From Armigeres subalbatus (Eukaryota; Arthropoda; Insecta; Diptera; Culicidae), in assembly GCF_024139115.2 (NCBI RefSeq), contig NC_085141.1, positions 392,508,632-392,572,631 on the forward strand: a DNA stretch of 64,000 nucleotides, read 5' to 3'. Under the pieces are notes generated by a model that worked only from the letters and a program-made list of their open reading frames with translations, had not been told where the DNA came from and searched no databases. Position numbers and translations under genes: made by a program. Shown in pieces: positions 1 to 11,300 of the stretch. How positions within the stretch are numbered: the stretch's first letter is position 1; the number at the start of each line of letters is the position of its first letter.

Positions 1-789
1 GTTATTCACTCGTTCATTTGGTAGGCTCAAATGCTGTAGGGCGTTACGGAGCCGATTAAAAAAAAACTTTTTAATACAATTTTGTAACCTAACCCTCAAA
101 TAATAATGTTAGTTTGGGGCATCTGCTGCTCATTTAAATCTCTACAAAGCATAGCGCATGCCCAATTATCTTATCCACGCAGAACAACATGAAAGCTATT
201 GATTGCTGCATTCAAATTAATTCATGAAAAAAATGTTACTTAGGTCCTTTTGAAAAGTTAAGCAAGATTTCCTCTCCAAAAATAATCGATCCTATGTTAT
301 TGTAAGATGATGATTTAAGCAAAAAGTTTATGAACGACCCATAAGGGTGCAAAAACAATAGCCAGACTTTTGTTTAATCAGTTTCAAATTTTCCGATGCA
401 ACTGATGTTATGCGTAATTAGTAATCAGTGTTGATTGTACGTTCTGGGTAGCTTTCGCTGCTAAAAATATAATAAACTTGTGACATGAGAGCAGAAAATC
501 TAATGTTTTGTTTTGAATCGATTAATGTTTACATTTCTGTAATAGGCCCTTATCAAATGCTACGCGGGATTTTTCATTTTTCACGTTCCCACGCGAATTA
601 AGGACAAAAGTGAGTGAAAAAATGAACTGTCATGGAGCTGTCGCTTCTGTATCAGTTTATAATTTCATTTTTCAACATATCAAGAAAGGTCATTTATCAC
701 TGGTAGGTGAATTTGAACCTGTAAAAATGTTCGAAAATCGATTGTTACTATGTTTTTGCATCATAAATGCAAAACCTACCAGAAAACGC
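1..789. other. AT-rich sequence, no gene recognised
   Basis: I see no coding potential, terminal repeat or tandem array here. The short open frames that begin near 610 and 690 run into the decayed LINE that follows and are not genes. Confidence 0.5.
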
Positions 790-1997
790 CGAAATATAAT
801 TTTGGCCAGGATTTTGGTCCAGCTACCCCTTAGTGCCACGCTCGCCAAGTCGTTTTGCACCTGGTCTACCCATCTCGCTCGCTGCGCTCCACGCCTTCCC
901 ATACCTGCCGGATCGGAAGCGAACACCATCTTTGCAGAGTTGCTGTCCGGCATTCTTGCAACATGTTCTGCCCATCGTACCCTTCCGGCATTAGCTACCT
1001 TCTGGATACTGGGTTCGCCATAGAGTTGGGCGAGCTCGTGGCTTATTCTTCGCCGCCATACACCGTCTTCTTGCACACCGCCAAAGATGGTCCTAAGCAC
1101 CCGTCTCCCAAATACTCCGAGTGCTTGCAAGCATTGTCCATGTTTCATGTCCGTAGAGGACTACCGGTCTTATCAGAGTTTTGTACATGACACATTTGGT
1201 GCGGTGGCGAATCTTTTTTGACCGCAGTTTCTTCTGGAGCCCGTAGTAGGCCCGACTTCCACAGATGATGCGCCTTCGTATTTCACGACTAACGTTGTTG
1301 ACAGCCATTAGCAAGGATCCGAGCTAGATGAATTCCTCGACCACCTCGAAGGTATTCCCGTCTATCGTAATACTGCTTCCCAGGCGGGCCCTGTCGTGCT
1401 CGGTTCCGCCCACAAGCATGTACATTGTCTTTGACGCATTTACCACCAGTCCAACTTTTGTTGCTTCACGTTTCAGGCGGGTGTAGTACAGTTCTGCCAC
1501 CTTTGCAAATGTTCGGTCGACAATGTCCATTTCATCCGCGAAGCAAATAAATTGACTGGATCTGTTGAAAATCGTACCTCGGCTCTCCGCATGACACCTT
1601 CTACCGCAATGTTGAACAACAGGCACGAAAGTCCATCACCTTGTCTTAGTCCCCGGCGCGATTCGAACGAACTGGAGTGTTCGCCCGAAATCTTCACACA
1701 GTTTTGCACACCATCCACCATTGCTTTGATCAGTCTGGTAAGCTTCCCGAGGAAACTGTTCTCGTCCATAATTTTCCATAGCTCTACGTGGTCTATACTG
1801 CCGTATGCCGCCTTGAAATCAACGAACAGATGGTGCATTGGGACCTGGTATTCACGGCATTTTTGAGGGATTTGCCGTACAGAGATCTGATCCGTTGTCG
1901 AGTGGCCATCAATGAAGCCGGTTTGATAACTTCCCAGGAATTCATTCACTAATGGTGAAAGACGATGGAAGATGATCTGGGATATCACTTTGTAGGC
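790..1997 (-). mobile_element. 5'-truncated, frameshifted LINE (reverse transcriptase fragment)
   Basis: Read on the minus strand, the block starts inside a reverse transcriptase with an 'AYKVISQIIFHRLSP' stretch at about 1945-1997. It continues through the template-binding motif 'RRGLRQGDGLSCLLFN' (about 1610-1665) and ends with the 'RPVVLYGHETWTM' and 'RVRWAEHVARM' tail motifs near 1150 and 960. At least three frame breaks separate these parts (about 1550, 1320 and 1130), so it is inactive. The endonuclease half is missing. The tail motifs are shared with the larger LINE at 52.8-56.1 kb, so the two are relatives. I cannot fix the clade; it belongs to the apurinic-endonuclease type group usually annotated as 'endonuclease-reverse transcriptase'. 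Confidence 0.85.
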
Positions 1998-2093
1998 GGC
2001 TTACTTTATGACAATGAAGTCATTAATTTAATGTGAGTTGCTGAGCTGGGGTTCTTCAAAAAAAGATCCACGGTTCAACAGCTCAATGTAAGG

Positions 2094-3496
2094 CAGGCCT
2101 GTCCAACCTTTTTAAGCCACGGGCCAATTTTCAGAATTAACACCTGCTGGAGGGCCAGATTTTTTGTGAGTAGTTTATTTTTTCTATATTCTCAAAATAA
2201 TTTTTTTTTCTCATTTTCCAGAATGGTAAAAACAAAATTTAGAGAATAACTAAACACGGATGTATTGCATTCAAAAATTCTTTTTTTTTTGGTAACAGAT
2301 ATGTTGGTTAGGAAATTTAATGTGAAACATAAACTTATTGTCTCCAATAATCGACTCGTATTGTTTTCGTTCATGTGACCAAAATTCGCAAACAGGATTC
2401 AAAATTTTTGTTATGTGCTTCCGACCGAAGAGAGAAATACCTTATGTGAGCTGTTTTCTTTCTGTTATTTAGATTTGAGCTCGTCGTCGTATTGGATATC
2501 GATAATCTGTTCGAACATCACTATAGTAAATCGCGTTGGAATCCACCTTCAAAACCACGTAGCACTCTCAGGGCGAACTCTCAGGGCGACAACAGCGAAA
2601 AGTAGTTTTTCATCTTTGCTCACTTGCAGCATACACGAAAACAATATTTTCAGATGTGCTAATTCTGCAACTGCAACCAAAATGTTTCGTGCCAATTTTG
2701 TTACAAAAGCTTTAATATTGGCTAATAAAAGTTCGACATGTTGATCCATTTCTTGCATCTTCCGTTCAAGTCATTGAAATTTTTAGTAATATCTACCACA
2801 AAAGCTAAGTCACTCGCCTATTCATGATCTACCAGTTTGGGCATTGGTTTATCTTTATCAAATCGTGCAATTTAGTTTCGAAGAGAATAAAATCTTTTAA
2901 GCCTGGTAAAACGGTTTAGTAGACGAAAAGCAATAATGCAGCAAATCTCCGTATTCTGCCTCCATTTCCGTCAACATTATTTAGAATTGGTGGTGGTGGA
3001 TTCCTCGCGTTGATAAAGTTTAATGTCGAGCGTCAGTATTGATCGTTTTCTCAAATAGATTTTCTTAGTGAATATTGCAATGTGCGGGGAAAATCATGCC
3101 ACTGTGATTGTTTTTTCCTTTTTTTGAAAGTGTCACGATGCCAGCGTTCTTTCCCGTTACTGCCGATACCGGCGCCATCAGTTATATATACGGCTACTTA
3201 AGTTTTCAAAGGAGCTCCTTCATACAGGTCTCAACAGTTCCCCTCAGGTCTTTTCCAGTCTTTCCCCAATGAGCTGCCAATTCCTCAGTGGTTTAACTTC
3301 TCCAGCTTTCATTTGTTCAACGTGAAAACGCGATGTTCTCATCAACTTTAACGTTTCATGGGGTCTCTCCATGCATTCTCCACATAGAGAATCTTGTGGG
3401 TCGGTTATGAAGTAGTTTCTGCTACGGCTCACGGGCCACAAAAAAACGAACGGAGGGCCGCATCCGGCCCGCGGGCCGTACGTTTGGGCAGCACTG
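2094..3496 (-). mobile_element. hAT DNA transposon, 1.4 kb, decayed
   Basis: The ends are imperfect inverted repeats beginning CAG: 'CAGGCCTGTCCAACC' on the left and, on the complementary strand, 'CAGTGCTGCCCAAACG' on the right. Both run into 'ACGGGCC'-type sequence. The element is flanked by an exact 8-bp duplication ATGTAAGG at 2086-2093 and 3497-3504, which is the hAT signature. On the minus strand at about 2740-2825 a stretch reads 'DLAFVVDITKNFNDLNG', which resembles the conserved helix region of GTF2I/ZBED-type hAT transposases. No complete transposase frame survives, so this is a non-autonomous or decayed copy. Confidence 0.85.
2480..2830 (-). pseudogene. hAT transposase remnant
   Basis: The minus-strand frame from about 2828 carries 'DLAFVVDITKNFNDLNG' and then, after a shift, 'DQHVELLLANIKAFVTKL'. 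This order of a helix with 'DLN' followed by 'IKAF..KL' is known in vertebrate-like and insect hAT transposases with ZBED-like architecture. Stops and frameshifts break the frame on both sides. The catalytic residues are not visible. The call rests on the motif and on its location inside a CAG-ended element with an 8-bp target duplication. Confidence 0.6.
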
Positions 3497-3504
3497 ATGT
3501 AAGG

Positions 3505-4657
3505 AATCCAATCTTCCGAACAGCTCCTGAGCGGAGCGCTCATCTCTAATGTTGTTCCGCTTGTCGGGCAGTGGCAACTATATCAATGTTTCTGAACTTT
3601 TTAATGTATAAACAAACTTAAATTTGAGTTTAATAACATATAAACAGTGTGTCTTATTGTTGTGTTTTGTTAATTTATTGTTTAGATTGATCTGCTTTAT
3701 AAAGGGTTAATAAACGTTGTGTAATTTTTCTGAATATTTTGCGTCAAATTTAGAAAATAGTGTGCTTATATTGTGGGTAAAAAAATGCTTTGCACAAATT
3801 GACCATTTTTACGGTCCCTTTTTTGAAAAATCACTTAGTGAAAAAAGTAGAGCTATTAGTTCAGTTGAATTTCCATTGGAAATATATAAGTATGCTACAC
3901 AGTATAAAAATGTTACAGCATCCCAAGTAACATTCGTACAGCTCTTTGGCATTCGGTGTTATTTATTGCGGTTTTATTGCAACAATGGTCATGCTCTTCA
4001 GTTTAGAGAAAGCATTTAACATGCATGAATTATGATCCTTCTATAGGCTGTTTTCAAAACGTTTTGAAGCAGGTTATAAATTCCGGATACTATGAAATTT
4101 TAAATATGAATTTATTGAGGCACTCCATGCCTTCATTAAACCAATCAGAAAACTAATAATAAAGCTCTTTGATTTTTGTTTTATTTGTTATTATGAAATA
4201 CTTCTTAAAGCTGTTTTGTAACTACAAATGTTACTTCCAAAACAATTGGCTTCACACGAGATCTATTGGCATTTATGAATGCTACAAGCTTTGCATTTTT
4301 GATTGATTGAAAAAAATACAAAGTGAAAACGAGTAGTAAGAGCTAAAACCTTCAATCTTACAACAAATATAGCATTTTAATGTTACTATGCTGCGTGCTT
4401 ACTCACAATATGCATGCTGACACATTTTCAGCTACATCAATCATCTCGATATCGAAATTTTTGTTTCAGAAATCGCGAGGTGGCTATGTAATTGGATAGA
4501 CACTAACGATAGAGGAAATAACATGGAGTGCGTCACAGCCCCCTTAAATGTTTCACATTTTCTTTGACGGTAGCACGGCACTATGCATTTCTGTTTCCGA
4601 TGAAGGGCTGTCACAAGCAACAATTACTATAGTATTTTATGTTTTTACTTACGTGTA
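3505..4657. other. AT-rich interval, no gene recognised
   Basis: The first 55 bases after the hAT target duplication are moderately GC-rich. The rest is AT-rich with only short open frames that show no recognisable motif. I see no terminal inverted repeats. Confidence 0.4.
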
Positions 4658-4661
4658 TTAA

Positions 4662-4906
4662 GGTGAATCGCGTTGGAGCCCAATTTCAAATCTACATAGC
4701 ACTTTTGAGGGCACATAACTTGAAAAGTAAACGACAGACAAAAGCAAAAAGTAGTTTTTCACTTTTGCTCACTTGCAGCATACATGAAAAAATGGTTTCC
4801 AGATGTGCTAACCGCCTAAATATTCACATTTGTGCGAGCAAAAACGCGAGGTGAGAGATAGCACGGCCATTGTGGCTGCCATTTTTGGACGCCGCCGTAA
4901 CTCACC
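4662..4906. mobile_element. MITE flanked by TTAA
   Basis: A 245-bp sequence begins GGTGA and ends TCACC, and sits between two TTAA tetranucleotides (4658-4661 and 4907-4910). TTAA duplication is the habit of piggyBac-like elements. The interior, from 'tcgcgttgga' to 'cagatgtgct', is similar to 2529-2665 inside the hAT element. The inverted ends are short, so the call rests on the symmetric flanks and the shared interior. Confidence 0.55.
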
Positions 4907-5569
4907 TTAATTCATTAATTCGGCGGCTTAATCCGTGCCGAAAACTTCCAATCATGCCGTTTGTTTATTTTTGTTTGCAACTTTTGAAATGTCAAATTTT
5001 CTCTTATGATGGTCATCATATATGTTGAAAAATGACTAATCAGCATTTGTAACAGCTAGTCAATATAGTACATAAGTAGACCTGTGCGCCGCCGCGCCAC
5101 GCCGCCGCCGCCGACACTTATTGACGTACGCCGACGCCGGTCAAGGTGTCGGCGGCGCGTCATACGCCGGTTGACTCCACGCCGCCGAATTTCATATTTC
5201 ACGCCGATGTTTGGCCAACACAAAAATCACATTATGCAGTGCGTTCGCATCTGCCGAACCAAGGCAGCATTAATTAAATAGCTATTTTACCTTTAGCAGA
5301 TTTGTTTACTTTTATCCCTGTCACTTTTACCCGTGTTAAATGTTAGGGCATCCAAAAACTTATTGGCTACAGATCTATAAATCAATGAGCGTAGCGATGA
5401 ACTTCTAATCTCATATGTAACTTCATGTGGAATAACCTCATTCTGGTCGCAATGGGTGGTTCATCATCTATGTTTGAATGTTACATATCCTAATTGGTCC
5501 AGTGCTTACAAACGCGGCTACAAATCAACACCATAATGAATGTTGGATTTGGATTCCCAGTCTCGTAGG

Positions 5570-5640
5570 ATATGTTTAGCTTCCCTGGGCAAGTATCATT
5601 GTGTTAGCCTCATGATATGCGAATTCAAAACTGATCTTTT
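5570..5640 (+). mobile_element. SINE body fragment (Feilai-like)
   Basis: The segment contains 'gcttccctgggcaagtatca' followed by 'catgatatgcgaattcaaaa'. This resembles the body of mosquito tRNA-derived SINEs of the Feilai type. The tRNA head is reduced to 'gattcccagtctcgtaggat'. It is an old, truncated copy inside the larger GCC-ended element. Confidence 0.4.
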
Positions 5641-5759
5641 GGCTTCTGGAGCTGGAGCACGATGGGGCACGTGACCCACCAAATTAAACATTTCCTTCAT
5701 TCTTCAATGTAATTGCTAGAATTGTTCTGAGAAAAAAAATGTTTCGATTTATTTCGATA

Positions 5760-8040
5760 AACAATTTCCAAAAAAAATTCTTGGTTTTCTTGAAATAATT
5801 TCCAAGAAGTCCTAGAGGAAGTTCTGAAGGAACATCTGAAGAAAATTCTTAGAGCCTTGATGAATTTTTGGATTTATCTCCGTGATAATTTCTATAGGAT
5901 TTTATGAAGGAATCTCTGGAGAAAATTCTGAAGGAATTCTCGTAAGAATGTCCAAAGAAATTCTTTAAGAAATTTCAGAATGTCGGTAACTCCTTTAGAA
6001 GGTCCTTGGGAAATTGCTCTTCGGAGATATCTGAAAATTCGTCCTAGAGTTTTGGAAGAAAATGGCGTTGGAAATTCCGAAGGAATTACTAGATTAATTT
6101 CCGAGGGAATGGAATACCTGGAAACATTCCAGTGGAATTGTTAAAATAATTTCCAAAGGAATATTGTAGAAATTTTTAAGAGTATGTATGTTGTTATCCA
6201 GCACCCTGGCTTGAGTCTTGCTCTGCATGCGGCTCCACTCAATAGTACAATCGAATTTAATTACCATTCTGTTTTCAATGCACTTCTGTGTGAAGGGCAA
6301 AAAACGGAGGTGGCGGACCCGTAAGCAGAGACACTTACGCGAAACCCACGGGATAGCAAGAATATCCTTTTAGCAATGTAATCAAACAGACTAATAAATA
6401 GATTTGCAATCCTTTCTGAGCTTTCCGAAGGATGGCTTCTTTGAGGGGCACGTCGAATCCATTACAACTGTGGGGAATTGTACCCATCTACATGAGTAGA
6501 AATTATTAAAAGTATTACAAAAAAGAATTTCTGATGGAATTCCTGATGGAATGATCAGAATGAATCTTATAAGAATTTTTGAAGGAATTTCCAGAAGAAT
6601 TCCTTAAGAAATTTCATAAGGTCCTAAAAAGTTCCGAAGCAATTCCTGAGGGGAATTTCAAACAAAAGCCTGGTTTCATTTGTGGAGATTTTTGTAAAGG
6701 ACTTCCTGAAGAAATTCTCGATCGGATTCCTGACGGATTTTTGAAGGTATTTTAGAATGAGTTTCTTGATGACTTACCGAATTAATTCCTGAATATTTTT
6801 CCTAGGGAATTATTTAAGGTATTTATGAAGAAAAAATCTGTAGAAATTTTCGAAGGAGCTCGTGCAGTAAATTCCCAAAGAATTCTTGAGAATATCCGAA
6901 TATCTCGATATTTTGGGAGTTTTTCTTGCTATGTAGTCTTGATTCTGTTTTACTACTTTCCGGACTTTCGAAGAAATTTATTATAGAGGTTTTCAGCCCT
7001 TGACTGGTTCACCTCTTTGAAATTCATTTAAAAAAATCTGTTAGAAAATCTTTTCAGGTTCTCTTTCGATTATTCCTTCAAGAATTGAGTCGAAAATTCC
7101 CCCAGGAGGTAATTTTTTCCAGAAATTCCTCCAGGAGGTCCTTAGAAAATTCCTTCAATGAACCATACAAAATTCATACAGGAATTATTCCAGGAAGAAT
7201 TCTAATTTGGAGAATTTTTCGAAGAAATTTTCAAAGGTATTTGAGTGTTAAACTTATTTTCAATTAAAAAACCGCTTAAAGAACGGTTCAAAAAAAAAAT
7301 TAAAGGAATTTACAAACGAAATTTCCGAAGATTTCCCAAAAGAATTTCTGAAGACATTCCCGAAAGAATTCTTAAAGGAAATTTAAAAGAAATTTTCGAA
7401 GTTCTACCGGAATTTCTGGAAGAGTTGCTAAAGGAATTTCCGGAGGAATGTCCGAAGGAATTCCTATTTATAGGAAATTCAGAAAGAATTCCTGGAGAAA
7501 GTTCTAAATAAATTCCAGAGGGAAATTTCGAAAGAATACCAAACATATCTTCTTAGAGTTTCCGAAGAAATTCTTCAAGGAATTACTGGAAGAATTTCAA
7601 TTAGAAATTCCTAAAAGAAATTCTTGAAGGGATTAAGAAAACTATATAAATTCCGAAGGATTTCTCCTAAAGGGATTTCCGGATGTATTCCTAAAACAGT
7701 GTCCGTAGGTATTCCGATGGAAATTCTTGAAGAATTTCCTATGGGTATTTTCTAAAGAATTCTTGAAGAAACTCCCAAAGGAATTCCTAAAAAAGTTTTC
7801 GAATGAATTTCCGAAGAAATTCTTAAAAGACTCCGTAAAGGAATTTCCGAAGCAATCCCTAAAGTAATTTCCAAGGAAATTCCTGAAGGAACTTTCGGAG
7901 AGTTTTGGAAAGAATTTCCGAAGCAATACGAAAATAAATTTTCAAGGCAATTCTTCAAGGGTTTTCCTAATTTCTTTTTCGAATTTTCTGAGAAATATCT
8001 TGAGGAATTTCCAAACGAATTTCTGGATTTATATCTGAAG
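5760..8040. repeat. Degenerate AATTCC / GGAATT tandem array
   Basis: About 2.3 kb is built from irregular 20-30 bp units around 'ggaattyctgaagraatttcc'. Units vary in spacing and are interrupted near 6180-6480 by unrelated sequence. Frames read through it give repetitive Lys/Glu/Phe or Asn/Ser/Phe strings on opposite strands, a product of the repeat rather than of selection for protein. A shorter patch of similar composition occurs at 56.6-57.4 kb. Confidence 0.8.
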
Positions 8041-8375
8041 TACTTTCCAGTATGTGCTGTGATGCGGCAATATCCTAGTGGAGGATGTTATGTAAACTTT
8101 TACTGTGGAGATACAAGCTATAGCTATTAGCATGTTCACCCTATCAGTCTGTCTGTAGCTAGCAATTGTACAAAAACCCTAAACTTCAATAAAAGCATGA
8201 TAGGCCTTGCTGCATGATTTTTTCAGCTTAAAATTATTCACGCCGATTCACGCCGATTCACGCCGCCGCCGCCGAACATTGCTTACGGCGTGACGCCGCC
8301 GACGCCGCCGCCGCCGCCGGTGTAAAAATGGCCTTACGCCGCCGCCGTTCAAAAATACTTCGGCGCACAGGTCTA

Positions 8376-11300
8376 GCAATTACGCATGGAAAAAAGCTTC
8401 TTTTATGTCTCATTTAAACATTATGATTTTATAACTAATTTCATCGAAGCCAAACTATTTGAACAAATGGATATCGAAAAATCATCGGATGCCAGCGCCA
8501 TATTTTTTTTTTTACTTAGCATCAGCAGAGACTTTACATCCAAATATGCATTTATACTGCATTACAATCCTCGTATTATATAAAGGAATTAGCTATGAAC
8601 AATAATAAATACACAAATAATAATAATGTAGCAGAAAAACGTTTTTTTTGGTCCTCCAAAAAATTTTTTTTCTGAAAAATAATTGTAAAATCGGAGTTTA
8701 CTGAGAGCGCATCAGTTATATAAATGTTTTTCGCTATATGACACAATAAATCTAATTCGGCACCTAGATATTATGCACCATACAGCAACTAGTCAATTAT
8801 TTTGATTTGAATATTTCATTTGTATATTTGATTATGACATTTTATGGTTTCATGTAAAATAAATTTTCATTTATTTTGTTGAGACTGAACTTATTTTATT
8901 ATTTCATGTGATTGTTTGAATAAAGCCAGATCTAGAGAATTCCGCAGGCATCGAGATTAAGTAGCTTAGAAAAGGTTTTAAATAATGTCAACTATCTTTT
9001 ATAACAGTTTGCAAATGGATTTCTAAGGGTTTAGGATGCCGTGTTTTTGTTCATGTTATGTCAGATTCTGATCTTGAATTCCGTCTTACATTCACACTTA
9101 GAAACCATTGCAAGAATGGGCCAACTAGGCAGATACTACTCTTCAAGAGGTTTTAGTGTAAGCGACCAAGAAACAAATACCTTGGCCATGGTTTTATTGT
9201 CATAGGATTCAAATACTCTTATAGCAAATCATAAAACTCAAAATGTTACTTGGGCATATATGATGTTACAAAAAAGCTCCGTTCGATTCGACTCATTTTT
9301 CCATCACTTTTCCAAATTACAGGTCGTCGTTACTATGGAGCTTGTATTCAATATTGTATACAAGAAAAAGTTGGATGTGAAATACGAGACTATTGAACAC
9401 AAAAATAAGTGTTTGAATATTTCCAAGGCGTGTAATTTTCAGAATTTTTAACTGTGTAGTTTTGTCGTCTAGAAGTGGTTTCAAATATGTTGTATATATA
9501 TAAATTATCTATTTTGTTCCCATCTCCAATTGTTCAGAGAATCAACAGTTTGAGAACCACCATTTTAAAAGTGTACTAAACGTTCAAGAATGAGCACACA
9601 AGGTGGCTCAAAACATAAGGTGTTGCTGATGGTTGAACACGGTTCGGTTGATTTTAAGGCCAATTCGTCCTGACAGGAAACGTCGTCGGTTGAGCTAAGA
9701 AGAAGTGAAGAGTAAATTTGAATAAAATTATGCTTTGCCTTTTTTTCCGAATACCAAAGTGAGATAGCCATCGGTTTACGAAGAATAGAAAAAAAAGCTG
9801 GAAAAAGGAAAAAAAATCCTGTGCCATGTTGAAGCGAAGGAAACCCGTTGTTTGTTTTTGATATCAGTTTCCATTTGCGTTTCGCCAGAAAAACGGAATA
9901 GCTCGGAACGAGTATCAATCAGAGCGCTTCAGGCATCTGATGCGTCTCAGGATGGAAACGGATGGAGAAAAAGTTCATCCATCGTCGAAGAAGACGACAA
10001 CGACGACAGCAACCTGAGTAGCGCATTTAATCTTAATCACATCAACAGAAGAAAGGTGTATCCAGGCATCAACGCAACGACTGACATCCTTTGTGTGGAA
10101 GAACTGGTGGGGTTGTTTCTTTTTTCGTCAATTGGCTGCACTGAAAAGTGCAAAATTTCTAGGTACAATTGTTTTTGAAACATATATAGCAGAATATTGT
10201 TTACAAAACATTTTATTTGCAATTGTTTTTGTCTGAAACTCATTATTCCGGGCAAATTTATGTATCACACTTTTTTTTCAGTAAGAAAAGGTTTCCGTGT
10301 GGTACATCAGTAGTTACTGCTCCATCAATCGATCGGATTCGACGTACGCCAGATGGCTAATTGATGGTATGCAAATTTACTCGACTATACCGGATGGATG
10401 CTCGTATTATTAGCTCTGTCCTACAGACGAATGAGCAAAAGTAGTGTGGCAGTGCTTTAAACATTCGAAGCATGAATACTTTATACTGATACAGAAAAGC
10501 TTATTCTGTTCCATACTGGTAAAGCTTGGAAAAACTGGGGCATTTTTTGGAACAAGCGAACCACGAGATACTCTCTAACAGAAATATCACAAACATGGCA
10601 ATTGATTTCCAAGTATTAATCTACCAAAATGGACCACACATATTGCGCTGACAAAAGAGCAAACGTTGTTGTGTAACAGTGGTCAACACTATTTATCTGT
10701 AGAAAACGAGGTTCCTTCAATTCATATTTCTATCTCCCATGGGGGAATAATCCACTTTCATTCGACTTGTAAACATCCAGGAGATATTTGTTAGATGGAA
10801 TGAACTGCTCTGAAAGCACCATTCCATTATAATAATAATCATACGTTGTGGGACGAAATGTGTCTGTCCAGTTGTCACTGTTTTGTTCAGATTATTCGAG
10901 AAGAGGATCGTTGAAGGTGATACGAGGGATACTCACTTGAATTTGGTGGTCGTGAGAATTTCCGGTTAATGTTTTATTACGAAAAAATCAGCAAAAGTGA
11001 TGTTCAACAAGAGTTTCATCATGAAGTGGTTCTGCGAAGTAGATGGAATTCTCAGCGGAATTTTGAGTGGCAGTCGTTTGGGTGAATGTTTCTTTTTCAA
11101 TTGAGGTATCGAATCGACATGTTAGGTATGAAGCTGAAATCGTGTGTCCATCTACATTATTGGTGAGGCGGTGCTTAAAAACACAATTTTGTTTTGTTTT
11201 AATTAGCACCGTACAGATTCTTCCACTGACTGAGTTAAATCACAAATCGTCCAACACATCCGCTCCCAACATTAGCCAAATAATTATCCTCTTAATATCA

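Larger units (their letters stand above)
5077..8375. mobile_element. 3.3-kb element with GCC-rich inverted ends, family unknown
   Basis: The left end reads TAGACCTGTGCGCCG (5077-5091) and the right end is its exact reverse complement (8361-8375). Inside each end is 100-150 bp of GCC/GCCG-rich sequence ('cgccgccgccg', 'gacgccgccgccgcc') that is also arranged in inverted fashion. Between them lies AT-rich DNA with a long degenerate AATTCC array. I see no transposase. No clear target duplication is visible; the outer T...A of the repeat could be part of a TA target. It behaves like a non-autonomous DNA transposon, but I cannot name a superfamily. Confidence 0.65.

Noticed and set aside
7245..7958. 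Several Lys/Glu/Phe- and Asn/Ser/Phe-rich open frames
   Set aside because: They arise from the AATTCC array, overlap on both strands and have no non-repetitive core.
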